Of a stretch of DNA of 64,000 nucleotides, positions 51,608-60,634 are shown piece by piece. A model generated the notes under the pieces. The model made no database searches. It saw only the letters and a program-made list of their open reading frames with translations, and was not told the origin of the DNA. The position numbers and the translations under genes are program-made. The stretch spans positions 1 through 64,000 of the forward strand of contig CAMDBU010000008.1 of the NCBI GenBank assembly GCA_945889495.1. Direction: 5' to 3'. How positions within the stretch are numbered: position 1 is the first letter of the stretch; each line of letters begins with the position of its first letter. The stretch is from Syntrophobacter sp. SbD2. Lineage in GTDB: Bacteria > Desulfobacterota > Binatia > UBA9968.

Positions 51608-52300
51608 CTACAGCATGCCCTTATCGTTGAAGCTAAAATAGCGGTCATGGCCGATGACGACATGGTCGAGCACGCGCACGCCCATGACCTCGCCGACCTC
51701 CTTCAAGCGTTTGGTGATGTCGATGTCCTCGGCGCTCGGCGCCGGATCGCCGCTCGGATGGTTGTGCACGAAGATCACTCCGGCGGCGGACTCGCGGATG
51801 ACTGGATTATAGACTTCGCGCGGATGGACCAAGGACGCGGTGAGCGATCCTTCGGAAATTTTGACTTCGCGTATTTTGCGATTCTTGTTGTCGAGCAGGA
51901 CGACGAGGAAAGATTCCCGCTTCTCGCGCCCGAGCGTTTCGCGAAAGTGGTGAAACACGTCTTCGGCGGAGTGGAGCGGCTGGCCGGTCTCCCATTTCTC
52001 GCTGCCGATGCGCTTGCCGATCTCCAGGCAGGCTTTGACCTGGGCGGCTTTGGCAGGTCCAATGCCTTTGATCGCGCACAGCTCGCTTGGCGCCGCTTCA
52101 TCGATGCCTTTGAGCCCGCCAAATTGCTGGAGCAGGAGCCGTGCGTGGTCGACGGCGCTCTGGCCGCTGGCGGCGTCACCGGTGCGCAGGATGATGGCCA
52201 GGAGTTCGGTCTCGCTCAGCGCTGGCGCGCCCCTGGCGAGCAATTTTTCCCGTGGCCGGTCGGCCTCGGGCCATTCTTTGATGGTGTACGATGAAACCAT
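51608..52300 (-). CDS. radC: RadC family protein (JAB domain)
   Basis: About 230 residues from ATG 52300 with GAGGTG upstream. The N-terminal helix-hairpin-helix region includes LLQQFGGLKGIDEAAPSEL and CAIKGIGPAKAAQVKA. The C-terminal JAB/MPN domain carries GVIFVHNHPSGDPAPSAED, the JAMM metal motif. The name comes from an old DNA-repair assignment; the biochemical function is still unsettled. Length fits the family. Confidence 0.92.
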   Translation of the reverse strand: MVSSYTIKEWPEADRPREKLLARGAPALSETELLAIILRTGDAASGQSAVDHARLLLQQFGGLKGIDEAAPSELCAIKGIGPAKAAQVKACLEIGKRIGSEKWETGQPLHSAEDVFHHFRETLGREKRESFLVVLLDNKNRKIREVKISEGSLTASLVHPREVYNPVIRESAAGVIFVHNHPSGDPAPSAEDIDITKRLKEVGEVMGVRVLDHVVIGHDRYFSFNDKGML

Positions 52301-52395
52301 GAACACCTCGCTTCGAAGTGCCTCGTCTACCACAGTCGCTCCCCGGGCTCAAAGGGAAAGTGCTGGCGGCGAGAGGTCCGGTCGGGTTCGGATGG

Positions 52396-52670
52396 TTGGC
52401 CGCAAAGAACGCAAAGGACTCAAAATGGGGAATGTATTCGTGCCACGGAAGTCGCGACCAATATCACGATCCCTGGTTGCGCTTCGCGCGCTTTGCGTAT
52501 CGGAGTCGGATATACCTCTCGCCAAGGCGCAAAGGCGCCAAGTTCGGAGAAGATGAAGATAAGCTTGAAATCATTGCCAAGGTTTTGCGATCCGATTCTC
52601 CGACCTTTGCGGCTTGGCGCTCCTTCGACTTCGCTCAGGACATGCTTTGCGGGAGATATTCCGAGATGGG
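52396..52670. repeat. Cluster of GCAAAG-type repeats upstream of an SDR gene
   Basis: Contains CCGCAAAGAACGCAAAGGA against GCGCGCTTTGCG (52396-52500), then CTCTCGCCAAGGCGCAAAGG against CCTTTGCGGCTTGGCGC (52511-52612), and a CTCCTTCGACTTCGCTCAGG copy after that. Three repeat families are packed into 300 bp. No gene is supported here. Confidence 0.6.
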
Positions 52671-52722
52671 CGGTGCTGGCGGACTATTTATACTCGCGGC
52701 GATTGCGCCTAGAATCGGCGCC

Positions 52723-53385
52723 ATGGCATCCGCTTTAGATATTCTCGTCACCGGCGGCACCGGCTACATCGGCCAGCATCTTATTCCATTGCTCCTCGCG
52801 CGCGGCCACCGGGTGCGGGTGTTGGCGCGGGCGCAGTCGCTGGGCCGGGTGCCGAGCGGCGCCGCTGGCGTGGTCGGCGATGCGCTCGATGGCGCTTCCA
52901 TCGGCGCGGCGCTGCGGCCGGGAGAAACCGTGATTCATTTGGTTGGCACGCCCCATCCGAGTCCGAGCAAAGCCGATCAGTTCGAGAAAATCGATTTGGT
53001 CTCGATCCGTGAGACGGTCAACGCGGCGCGTGAGATCGGCATCGCTCATCTGGTTTACGTCAGCGTCGCCCAGCCGGCGCCGGTTATGCAGGATTATCTC
53101 TATGTGCGCATGTTGGGCGAGAAGCTGATTCGCGAGGCCGGCCTCACCGCGAGTATTCTCCGTCCCTGGTACGTCCTCGGCCCCGGCCACTGGTGGCCGA
53201 AGCTGATCCGGCCGCTCTACAAACTCGCCGACCTGATTCCATCGCTGCGGCCCATGGTCGAGCGTTTGGGGTTGCTCAATATCGAGCAGATGGTGATGGC
53301 GATGGCCCACGCCGTGGAAAATCCGCCGGCAAATGGCGATCGGCGCATTTACGATGTGCCGGCGATCCGGCGGGCGCGGCTGTGA
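52723..53385 (+). CDS. NAD(P)-binding oxidoreductase, atypical SDR/NmrA-like
   Basis: A 220-residue protein from ATG 52723. The Rossmann motif is ILVTGGTGYIGQHLIPLLL, followed by RGHRVRVLARAQSLG. ETVIHLVGTPHPSPSKADQF is the family's second strand, and LVYVSVAQPAPVMQDY replaces the usual Tyr-Lys site, so it is an atypical SDR of the complex-I NDUFA9-like or NmrA-like group. It may be a ubiquinone-linked chaperone or nucleotide-sensing protein rather than an enzyme. Repeats precede it; the ribosome site is poor. Confidence 0.8.
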   Translation: MASALDILVTGGTGYIGQHLIPLLLARGHRVRVLARAQSLGRVPSGAAGVVGDALDGASIGAALRPGETVIHLVGTPHPSPSKADQFEKIDLVSIRETVNAAREIGIAHLVYVSVAQPAPVMQDYLYVRMLGEKLIREAGLTASILRPWYVLGPGHWWPKLIRPLYKLADLIPSLRPMVERLGLLNIEQMVMAMAHAVENPPANGDRRIYDVPAIRRARL

Positions 53386-53403
53386 CTTGCATATATCCCG
53401 CTA

Positions 53404-53424
53404 CCCCCCCTTTTTCAAAGGGGG
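53404..53424. repeat. Poly-C/poly-G palindrome
   Basis: CCCCCTTTTTCAAAGGGGG forms a small hairpin after the SDR stop. This is a frequent intergenic repeat in environmental bacteria and could serve as a transcription pause or terminator. Confidence 0.45.
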
Positions 53425-53453
53425 AAGCCCGGCGCGGCTTTAGGAAGGTTGCC

Positions 53454-53768
53454 ATGGCCGCCCAAAATTTATTCGCCAATCTGCCACGCGGCAAAGTCGG
53501 CGAGGAGTTCTCGACGCTGTTCGAAAACGTCGGCGTCAAGATCGAGCGCATCGTTTCGCATTCAACTCCAAGCCCCGACGGCTTCTGGTACGATCAGGAA
53601 GATGACGAGTGGGTGGTGGTTCTACGCGGCGCGGCGACGTTAGAGTTCGCCGGCGGCGAGCTAATCGAGATGGGTGAAGGCGACTTCTTGACGATTCTGC
53701 GGCATGTGAAGCATCGGGTGACGCGGACGAGCGCGGAGACGATTTGGTTGGCGGTGCATGTGAATTGA
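53454..53768 (+). CDS. Small cupin protein
   Basis: A 104-residue single-domain cupin from ATG 53454. It contains WYDQEDDEWVVVLRGAATLE and IEMGEGDFLTILRHVKHRV. The first cupin motif keeps the Glu-rich metal side but only part of the usual His set, so metal binding is plausible rather than certain. Function unknown; the gene lies 68 bp after the SDR stop. Confidence 0.8.
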   Translation: MAAQNLFANLPRGKVGEEFSTLFENVGVKIERIVSHSTPSPDGFWYDQEDDEWVVVLRGAATLEFAGGELIEMGEGDFLTILRHVKHRVTRTSAETIWLAVHVN

Positions 53769-53915
53769 AGCAAAGCGCTCTCAGAATTGTCGGCAAATAG
53801 GAGCAATGCATCGAGTGCTGCGCCGCTGCTGGTCCGTCAAATTGACAGGTCGCGGTTTGTTTCCTAAACTGTGGATATCGTTGGAAGCTTAAACGGTCTA
53901 ACCTAGGAGATCCGA

Positions 53916-54185
53916 ATGTCACTGGTCAAAGTTAAGGATAAGTTTCAAGTAACCCTGCCGGCAGCGCTTCGAGCCAAAGCCGGAGTTTCCGTTGGCGATA
54001 TTCTAGAGGTGAAGTGCCTAGGAAATAAGATCACCATGACGCCAAGGAGTGTCGTCGATCGCGAGATCGCCATTGCGCTCAAGGAGATCGATCAAGGCCG
54101 GACCTACGGACCCTTCAATACCGCGAAGGATTTGGTTCGATCGCTGAACGCTGAATCGCGCAAGCTCAAGAAAAAATCCGCCTGA
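53916..54185 (+). CDS. AbrB/MazE-family antitoxin
   Basis: An 89-residue protein with the swapped-hairpin AbrB domain: VKVKDKFQVTLPAALRAKAG then VGDILEVKCLGNKITMTP. The C-terminal half is a charged, toxin-binding extension (ALKEIDQGRTYGP). AGGAG precedes the ATG. It overlaps the toxin start by one base (TGATG). It probably binds the operon promoter. Confidence 0.85.
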   Translation: MSLVKVKDKFQVTLPAALRAKAGVSVGDILEVKCLGNKITMTPRSVVDREIAIALKEIDQGRTYGPFNTAKDLVRSLNAESRKLKKKSA

Positions 54186-54430
54186 TGCGTCTCGACTACT
54201 CACCGCAGTTTCTACGGAGCTGGGAGAACGCTCCGGCGCCGGTCCAAAAACGATTTGAAAAACAAGCCGCCTATTTGCTTGAAAATCTACGCCACCCTTC
54301 GCTCCGCGCGAAAAAATACGACGAAGCCCGCGATATTTGGCAAGCGCGCGTCGACGGCTCTTGGCGCTTCTACTTTCAGATCAGAGGCGACACTTACTAT
54401 CTGCTGAATATCATACCGCACCCGAAATGA
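54185..54430 (+). CDS. RelE/ParE-like toxin
   Basis: An 81-residue protein: MRLDYSPQFLRSWENAPAPV, then HPSLRAKKYDEARDIWQARV and WRFYFQIRGDTYYLLNIIPH. The pattern matches RelE/ParE toxins that cut mRNA on the ribosome or poison gyrase; the ending HPK is typical. The pair with the AbrB-type antitoxin is intact. A strong terminator follows. Confidence 0.85.
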   Translation: MRLDYSPQFLRSWENAPAPVQKRFEKQAAYLLENLRHPSLRAKKYDEARDIWQARVDGSWRFYFQIRGDTYYLLNIIPHPK

Positions 54431-54469
54431 GTGGCGACTTAGAGTGGAGGATAAAGATAAAGGGCCTAT

Positions 54470-54507
54470 AAATACAAAGCCCCGCTCCAAAGCGGGGCTT
54501 TGTATTT
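54470..54507 (+). terminator. Rho-independent terminator of the AbrB/RelE operon
   Basis: A perfect 17-bp stem, AAATACAAAGCCCCGCT, four-base loop CCAA, then the complement ending TTTGTATTT. The GC core (GCCCCGC) with flanking A/T runs means it can terminate from both sides. It lies about 40 bp after the toxin stop. Confidence 0.85.
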
Positions 54508-54586
54508 AGGACGCCTGATCTATCGCGATTTGTTCATTGAGTACACATGCTTCTTTCCCCTAGAGTTTTTTGGTTCAGTCATTTCA

Positions 54587-55264
54587 TTAATAACTGAGGG
54601 AAAGCGGCGGCGAAACAACCGGTACACTGAACGTGTGGGCCACGGTAGGTTGCGTCATCTGTACACCGGTGCTTATCTGGCCGCCGTATATCGAGACTCG
54701 CATCTCTGCCGCCGGTGCCTTCCTTGCTGGCGATCTGAAAGCTGGCGCCGGAGGTTTGCTGGATCGCCAGGCCGAAGTTCAAGCTTGGATTGTCGAGCCA
54801 GTACTGTACGATGCTGGTGATATCGAGGGTGACATAGTCTTGCTTCTCGGTGGTGACTACCGCACCGGACGCCGATGGTAGGGCGATGGTAGGGCGCAGT
54901 TGATGCCGGGAATGGTGTTTTGCGTGATCGTGGCTTCGGTCCAAGTGCTGGTTACCTGGCAGACTTGGAAACTACCGCCGGCGCTGACCGCGCTCAGATA
55001 AATTTTTAGCGTCGCCTTCTCAACCTCGGCGCTGACCACCCCGGCGGGGAGGTCGGCCAAGTCAAAGCGCAAAAAGCCCTTTTCGATGCTCGACACGTTG
55101 ACCGTGGCGGCCGCGTCGAAATTGTTGTTCGGTTTACTGGTTGACGTGTGACTGTCGTTGGTGAGCGTCGCCCCGGCCGCGTGCCCGGCGCTGGGGGCGA
55201 GGAACAAGAGCGCCAGTAGCGCTCCGCGCCAATTCCTAGTGAGCCTGGTTGCTTGGGTTTGCAT
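54587..55264 (-). pseudogene. Secreted DNRLRE-like domain protein, broken by two frameshifts
   Basis: Starts at ATG 55264 (GGAGGAGG upstream) with signal ALLALLFLAPSAGHAAG, then TLTNDSHTSTSKPNNNFDAA, a DNRLRE/carbohydrate-associated beta domain. The frame breaks at 54873-54894, an exact 11-bp tandem duplication (CGATGGTAGGG twice). Removing one copy joins INCALPSASGAVVTTEKQDY. It continues LDITSIVQYWLDNPSLNFGL, then a second one-base shift near 54718 leads to AAEMRVSIYGG and stop 54587. The family name is tentative; the broken state is direct. Confidence 0.75.
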
Positions 55265-55396
55265 TGATGTGTCCTCCTCCGCTGTTTGTGGGTTTATCGT
55301 CCAGCCTAAATTCTGGGATGGTCGAATATCACAAGTCCGGGGGGGCAAGCGACTTGCAAAAGCCTGACAGGATGGCGTGATCGTGGAATTGACGAG

Positions 55397-56650
55397 CTAC
55401 CGCGGCCTCGGCCGCACCCAAGATTTTCCCAAGAGGCTATAAAAGATCCCCGACAGAAAAAACATCGCGACCAAGCCCCAGAGCATGGGCTCGTAGGTCT
55501 GGTAGCGATCCCAGATCGCGCCGGTGATGACCGGGCCGGCGACGCTGCCCCAGACATAAAACATGCTCATGTAGCCGCGAATCTTGGCGAAGTGTTTGCG
55601 GCCGAAGATGTCGCCGACCATGGCCCAGGCGACTGGGTAGGTGGATTCCACCGTGGTGAAGAGCAGCGTGAACAGCAGTAGCGGCGCCATCGACGTGCCG
55701 AAGATCGGCAGCAGGATCGAGCCGCCGGCGATAAATAGGATCGCCGAGATCATCCGCGGCTTGTTCATCGAGTCGGCGAGCCAGCCGATTAAAACCGTCG
55801 ACGTGAAACCGAGAAAGGCGAAGGCGCTCAAGAGCAACGTCGCTTGCTGCGGGCTCATGCCTTTCCAGATCATCATCGGGATGAAGTGCGTGGAGATCGC
55901 GTGGTAGGACGCGTTGCGCACGGCGGCGCCGAACACCAGCGCCCAAAAGGCAAACGAGCGCATCGCTTGGCGCGGCGTGATCTCGATTTCGCTAATCGCC
56001 TCAGCCGAGGTGGTGCGATCGTGAAACGCTTGCTGAGTCTCGCCGTCGGGCAAAAGTCCCATGCTCTCGGGCGAACGGCGAATGGTGAGGCAGAGCGGGA
56101 TGCCAAAAACTAGAAACGAAACTCCGGCAAACGCCGCGCCCCAGCGCCATCCCCAGCTATGGACGATCATGCTCAAGATCGGCGCGATCAAGACCCCGCC
56201 GAGACCGTAGGCGGCGCTGTTGACGGTCATGGCGCGGGCGCGCAGCCGGATGAACCAGGTGTTGATCAGCGTCATCGGCGCGTGCATGAAGCCGCCCGAG
56301 TGCGTGAGCGAGATCAACACGGTGTAGACCAGGACAAAGCTCCAATAGTTTTGGATTTGCGAAAGCAGCAGATAGCCGACGCCCATCATGATCACGGTGG
56401 CGAGCATCACCGGCCGCGGCCCGTAGCGGTCGAGCAGATGGCCGACGATAGGTCCCTCAATGGCGCCCTCGGCGCGGGCCAAGGAAAACGCGAAGGAAGT
56501 CGCCGTGCGACTGAGATTTAACTCCTGGCTGAGCGGCAAGAAAAAAACCGTGAAGCCATAACTATGCAGCCCAGCGCCCAACAAACGCACCGCCGCCGAC
56601 GCGCCGACCATATGCCAGCCGTAGAATAGACCGGAAAACTTTTTCAACAT
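55397..56650 (-). CDS. MFS transporter, monocarboxylate/OFA-like
   Basis: A 417-residue permease with twelve segments. Opening GLFYGWHMVGASAAVRLLGA and FTVFFLPLSQELNLSRTATS, then EGPIVGHLLDRYGPRPVML, are typical of the oxalate/formate and monocarboxylate type. A long central loop (TIRRSPESMGLLPDGETQQA) is shared with the paralogue at 59327-60580. Likely moves small carboxylates. Orphan in this direction; the gap 55265-55396 shows nothing. Confidence 0.87.
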   Translation of the reverse strand: MLKKFSGLFYGWHMVGASAAVRLLGAGLHSYGFTVFFLPLSQELNLSRTATSFAFSLARAEGAIEGPIVGHLLDRYGPRPVMLATVIMMGVGYLLLSQIQNYWSFVLVYTVLISLTHSGGFMHAPMTLINTWFIRLRARAMTVNSAAYGLGGVLIAPILSMIVHSWGWRWGAAFAGVSFLVFGIPLCLTIRRSPESMGLLPDGETQQAFHDRTTSAEAISEIEITPRQAMRSFAFWALVFGAAVRNASYHAISTHFIPMMIWKGMSPQQATLLLSAFAFLGFTSTVLIGWLADSMNKPRMISAILFIAGGSILLPIFGTSMAPLLLFTLLFTTVESTYPVAWAMVGDIFGRKHFAKIRGYMSMFYVWGSVAGPVITGAIWDRYQTYEPMLWGLVAMFFLSGIFYSLLGKSWVRPRPR

Positions 56651-56686
56651 TATTCTTTATCGATGAATTTAGGCGGGAAGTGAGCA

Positions 56687-56775
56687 AATGGATAATGGAT
56701 AATTGACAATGGATAATGTCGGACCGAAAATCCGATTCCGAAAATTATCCATTATCCATTTTCAATTATCCATTG
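56687..56775. repeat. ATGGATAATGGATAATTG palindrome
   Basis: Tandem AATGGATAATGGATAATTG at the left pairs with AATTATCCATTATCCATT and CAATTATCCATTG at the right. It is AT-rich, unlike most sequence here, and sits between the MFS and DAHP synthase genes. Confidence 0.7.
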
Positions 56776-57855
56776 TTATTCCGCTTCGCCGTTCTCCGCG
56801 GCTTTGAGGCGGCGCTGGCGCACGGCGTCGGCGAAGGTGTCGATCAAGGCGCGGCTGTCTTCCCAGCCGACGCAGGCGTCGGTGATGCTCTGGCCGTAGA
56901 CCAGCGCTTTACCGGGGAGGAGATCTTGGCGGCCGGCTTTGAGGTGGCTTTCGATCATGACGCCGAAGATACGCGGATCGCCGGCGGCGATCTGTGCGGC
57001 GACATCGCGGCCGACGCCGACCTGCTTGGCCGGCTCCTTGCCGCTGTTGCCATGGCTGCAATCGATCATGATGCGCGCGGCGATGCCGGACTCGGCCAGG
57101 CTTTTGGCCGCGGTGTCGACGTTGGCGGCGTCGTAGTTGGGCACTTTGCCGCCGCGCAAAATGACGTGGCAGTCTTCGTTGCCGAGAGTAGAAACGATGG
57201 CCGAATGGCCGTCCTTGGTTACGGAGAGAAAATGATGCGGCGCCTGGGCGGCGCGGATGGCGTCCAGGGCGATGCGCACGTTGCCGTCGGTGCCGTTTTT
57301 GAAACCGACCGGACAGGACAATCCGGAAGCGAGCTCGCGGTGCACCTGGCTTTCGGTGGTGCGCGCGCCGATGGCGCCCCAGGAGACTAGATCGGCGGTG
57401 TACTGCGGCGTGATCATGTCGAGGAATTCGCAGCCGGCGGGCATGCCCGACTCGTTCAACTCGCGCAGCAACTGCCGGCCGATGCGCAGGCCTTCGTTGA
57501 TTTGAAAACTGCCGTCGAGGTTGGGATCGTTGATCAGGCCTTTCCAGCCCACGGTGGTACGCGGCTTTTCGAAATAGACGCGCATGACGATCAATAGATC
57601 GGCGGAAGAGCGCTCCTTGGCTTCCTTCAAGCGCGCGGCGTATTCTTTGGCCGCTTTGACGTCGTGGATCGAGCAGGGGCCCATGATTACCAGCAAGCGG
57701 TCGTCGGCGCCGTGCAATATTCTATGAATATCGCGGCGCGCTTCGAACACGGTCTGGGCAGCCTTTTCGCCGATGGGAAAATCGTCGAGCAGGCGGGCCG
57801 GTGGCTGTAACTCTTTGATCTCTTTAATTCTCAGGTCGTCGGTTTGATAGGTCAT
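56776..57855 (-). CDS. aroF: 3-deoxy-7-phosphoheptulonate synthase, class I (DAHP synthase)
   Basis: A 359-residue cytosolic enzyme condensing phosphoenolpyruvate and erythrose 4-phosphate, first step of the shikimate pathway. Class I (AroF/G/H) markers: LLVIMGPCSIHDVKAAKEYA, MRVYFEKPRTTVGWKGLIND, PVGFKNGTDGNVRIALDAIR and MIDCSHGNSGK. Metal ligands Cys and His are in GPCSIHD and DCSHGNS. Which feedback type (Phe, Tyr or Trp) cannot be told, so the symbol is approximate. It stands among transporters, not with other aro genes. Confidence 0.9.
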   Translation of the reverse strand: MTYQTDDLRIKEIKELQPPARLLDDFPIGEKAAQTVFEARRDIHRILHGADDRLLVIMGPCSIHDVKAAKEYAARLKEAKERSSADLLIVMRVYFEKPRTTVGWKGLINDPNLDGSFQINEGLRIGRQLLRELNESGMPAGCEFLDMITPQYTADLVSWGAIGARTTESQVHRELASGLSCPVGFKNGTDGNVRIALDAIRAAQAPHHFLSVTKDGHSAIVSTLGNEDCHVILRGGKVPNYDAANVDTAAKSLAESGIAARIMIDCSHGNSGKEPAKQVGVGRDVAAQIAAGDPRIFGVMIESHLKAGRQDLLPGKALVYGQSITDACVGWEDSRALIDTFADAVRQRRLKAAENGEAE

Positions 57856-57938
57856 GTCAATTCTTTTCGCGTTTCGATGCGCCGATTATAGACGATCCTT
57901 GGCGGAAATCTATCGGGGTAAACCGGCGTGGCCGCGGG

Positions 57939-59162
57939 CTATTTTTCCAGGGTTTCGCGGGCGACCCAGCCGAGCAAGAGTGCTGCGACGATCAAGAGCG
58001 GCGCGTAGGCGAGAAACGGCACGCCGGGATTGAACTTGTCGGCGAGCAAGCCGCCGAAGAGCGGCGCACTGACGCCGCCGATCTCGGCCATAGTGCGACG
58101 CAAGGCCTGCAAACGGCCGCGGGCGTGCACCGGGACGACGTCGAAGGTGGATGTGGCCAGCGAACCGAGGGATAGGCCGTTGGCGACGCCGAGAAAAGAC
58201 AGCAAGATCGCCAGCTGAAGAAACGAGTCGGCGAAGGGGATGAGCAAAAACGCGATGGCCGGTATTCCCGTGCTCGGCACGGTGGCCCACTTGCGGCCGA
58301 CTTTGTCGATGACGAAGCCGGCCGGCAGGATCATGATGAAAACCGACAGGCCGGAGATGGTAAACAAGAGACCGATCTCCTTGGGCGACATGTGCAGCAT
58401 GCCGCTGGCGAAGATCGGCACGATGCTCTGGGTGGTGACGCGATGGGCGAAGCTCGTGAAGGTGGCGAGCACCAGCACGATGTAGGTGGCGCGCAACTCG
58501 GGGCTAATCTCGTAATATAAATCTCTGATGCTGCGCAGACGAGCGGCGATGGCGGCGAAGTTCCAGCCAGTTCTCGTTGTGCTCTTAGTGGTTGCTGGCG
58601 CCGGATGCTGGCGCGCTTCGATTTTCCAGCCGATCAGCGTCGACAGGCCGGCGCAGCCGGCGTAGGCCAAGAACACCGCGCGAAAGCCGATATGTTCGGT
58701 AAGTAGGCCGCCGATGAGCGGGCCGAAGGCGAGGCCAAGATAATTGATGCCGTGAAAGCCGCTGAGCACCCGGCCGCGCTGGTCGGCGCGCACCAGATCG
58801 ACGCCGGCGACTTCCCGGGCGATCACCCAGATGCTGTCGGCGATGCCGATGAAAAATACCGGGATCAAAATAAGCGTGAACCAGGGCATGAGCGCGGCGA
58901 GGATCGCCGAGGCGCAAGCGATGAGCGGTCCGGCGATGAGCGCGGCGCGGGCGCCGAAGCGGTCGAGGACCAAACCGCTAATCGGCATGCCGGCGAAGCG
59001 GCCCACCGACAGCGCGGTGATCAACTGCGCCGCGGTGCCCGGCGTGATGGCAAAATGTTTGGCCAGCACCGGGATCGTCGGCACCACCATGGCCCACATG
59101 CCGGCCATCAGCGTGCTGGTGTAGAGCGTGATCAGGCTACGGCTGGTGGGAGTGAGCGGCAT
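57939..59162 (-). CDS. MFS transporter
   Basis: A 407-residue permease from ATG 59162. Segments include LITLYTSTLMAGMWAMVVPT, then FAGMPISGLVLDRFGARAAL, the segment 2-3 loop. A long cytoplasmic loop (IEARQHPAPATTKSTTRTGW) splits the halves. It is not closely related to the two flanking MFS paralogues. Probably drug/metabolite efflux or uptake; the substrate is unknown. Confidence 0.86.
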   Translation of the reverse strand: MPLTPTSRSLITLYTSTLMAGMWAMVVPTIPVLAKHFAITPGTAAQLITALSVGRFAGMPISGLVLDRFGARAALIAGPLIACASAILAALMPWFTLILIPVFFIGIADSIWVIAREVAGVDLVRADQRGRVLSGFHGINYLGLAFGPLIGGLLTEHIGFRAVFLAYAGCAGLSTLIGWKIEARQHPAPATTKSTTRTGWNFAAIAARLRSIRDLYYEISPELRATYIVLVLATFTSFAHRVTTQSIVPIFASGMLHMSPKEIGLLFTISGLSVFIMILPAGFVIDKVGRKWATVPSTGIPAIAFLLIPFADSFLQLAILLSFLGVANGLSLGSLATSTFDVVPVHARGRLQALRRTMAEIGGVSAPLFGGLLADKFNPGVPFLAYAPLLIVAALLLGWVARETLEK

Positions 59163-59197
59163 GGGTGTCGTTACAAAGATGCTGGGACTAGGAATTG

Positions 59198-59310
59198 TCT
59201 CTCGCAAAGGCGCAAAGGCGCAAAGTTCTGAGGGGGAAGATAAATCTTCTTACGAATTTTCTTCACTTGAATTTTTCCGACCTTTGCGAGCTTTGCGCTT
59301 TTGCGAGAGA
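59198..59310. repeat. CTCGCAAAGGCGCAAAGGCG palindrome
   Basis: TCTCTCGCAAAGGCGCAAAG at the left pairs with CCTTTGCGAGCTTTGCGC and TTTTGCGAGAGATAA at the right, with an AT-rich loop containing AAATCTTCTTACG. Same family as 49673-49753. Confidence 0.7.
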
Positions 59311-59326
59311 TAATCCGAATTCCCTC

Positions 59327-60580
59327 TCAGCGCGCCCTACCGGTGGCGCGTTGCCAGGAATTGCTCAGGCTCGCGAAGAAGATGCCGGCGCTGGCAAAGA
59401 CCCCAATGAGCGCCCAGAGAAGCGGCTGATAGGTGTGCCACTGGTCCCATACCGCGCCGGCCAACACCGGTCCCAAGACGCCGCCCCAGGTGTAAAACAG
59501 TCCCATGTAACCGCGAATCTTGGCGAAGTGTTTGCGGCCGAACAGATCGCCGGCGATGGCCCAGCCGACGGTGTAGGTCGCCTCGACGCCGGCGAATAGC
59601 ATGGTGAACAGCGCCATCAGCCAAAAGGAGCTGGTGTAAAGCGGCAATAACATGGCGAGCGCGGCGCTAAACAAAATCAGCGCGCAGAGCCGCGGCTTGT
59701 GCGCGTGGTCGGCGTACCAGCCAAAGATCAGCGTCGAGGCCATGCCGAGAAAGGCGAAGGCGCTGAGTAGCCAGGCGGCTTCGGATTGGCTCAAGCCTTT
59801 CCAAACCATCAGCGGAATGAAATGCACCGACACCGCGTGATAGGAGGCGTTGCGCACGCCGTTGGCGAGCACTGAGCCCCAGAAGGCAAATGACCGTAAC
59901 GCTTGCGCCAGGGTGACTTCGGTTTCGGCGAACACGGGTTGGCTGCTGTCCGCGACATCCGGCGGCGCGTCGCCGTCGGGCAGGAGTCCCATGCTTTCGG
60001 GCGAGCGCCGGATGGTTAAACAAATCGGGATGCCGACGACCAAGAAAGTTATCCCAGCCACCGCCGCGCCCCAGCGCCAACCCCAGGCTTGGACGATTAG
60101 ACTTAGCAGCGGCGCGATCACCACGCCGCCGAGGCCGAAGGCTGCGCTGTTCAATGTGATCGCGCGGGCGCGCTGGCGGATGAACCAGGTGTTGACCAAG
60201 ATCATCGGCGCGTGCATGAAGCCGCCGGCGTGGACCAAGGATATGACGCCGAGATAGACGATGAGAAAGCTCGCGTAGCTGTCGACCTGCGAAAGGATCA
60301 AATAACCGACGCCCATCAGTAGCGCCGCCGCAATCATGATCGGCTTGGCGCCGTAGCGGTCGAGCAAGTGACCGACGATGGGCCCTTCGATGGCGCCCTC
60401 GGCGCGGGCCAAGGAAAACGCCAGCGAGGTTGCGGTGCGATTGATGTTCAGATCTTGGCTGAGTGGCAAAAAGAAAACCGTGAAACCGAAACTGTGGAGT
60501 CCGGCACCGAGCACGCGTAGCGCCGAGGCGGCGCCGACCATGCGCCAGCCGTAGTAGAAGTTACTCGGCAGCTTAAACAA
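59327..60580 (-). CDS. MFS transporter, monocarboxylate/OFA-like
   Basis: A 417-residue permease of the same length as the gene at 55397 and similar along the whole chain: NFYYGWRMVGAASALRVLGA, ARAEGAIEGPIVGHLLDRYG, then TIRRSPESMGLLPDGDAPPD. The pair is a duplication separated by DAHP synthase and an unrelated MFS gene. They may carry related carboxylates. The start lies close to the AsnRS stop (54 bp). Confidence 0.87.
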   Translation of the reverse strand: MFKLPSNFYYGWRMVGAASALRVLGAGLHSFGFTVFFLPLSQDLNINRTATSLAFSLARAEGAIEGPIVGHLLDRYGAKPIMIAAALLMGVGYLILSQVDSYASFLIVYLGVISLVHAGGFMHAPMILVNTWFIRQRARAITLNSAAFGLGGVVIAPLLSLIVQAWGWRWGAAVAGITFLVVGIPICLTIRRSPESMGLLPDGDAPPDVADSSQPVFAETEVTLAQALRSFAFWGSVLANGVRNASYHAVSVHFIPLMVWKGLSQSEAAWLLSAFAFLGMASTLIFGWYADHAHKPRLCALILFSAALAMLLPLYTSSFWLMALFTMLFAGVEATYTVGWAIAGDLFGRKHFAKIRGYMGLFYTWGGVLGPVLAGAVWDQWHTYQPLLWALIGVFASAGIFFASLSNSWQRATGRAR

Positions 60581-60634
60581 GGCACGGCTTTCTAGTCATC
60601 GCGGCAAGCTGAACAAGTTGCGCTGGGCGCGGAA

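Noticed and set aside
54470-54507. Hairpin considered as another member of the repeat families
   Set aside because: Perfect short stem with a four-base loop just after a gene end and A/T flanks is better explained as a terminator; no other copies are seen.
56716-57390. 224-codon plus-strand ORF opposite DAHP synthase
   Set aside because: Begins inside the GGATAATGG palindrome and mirrors the well-supported DAHP synthase.
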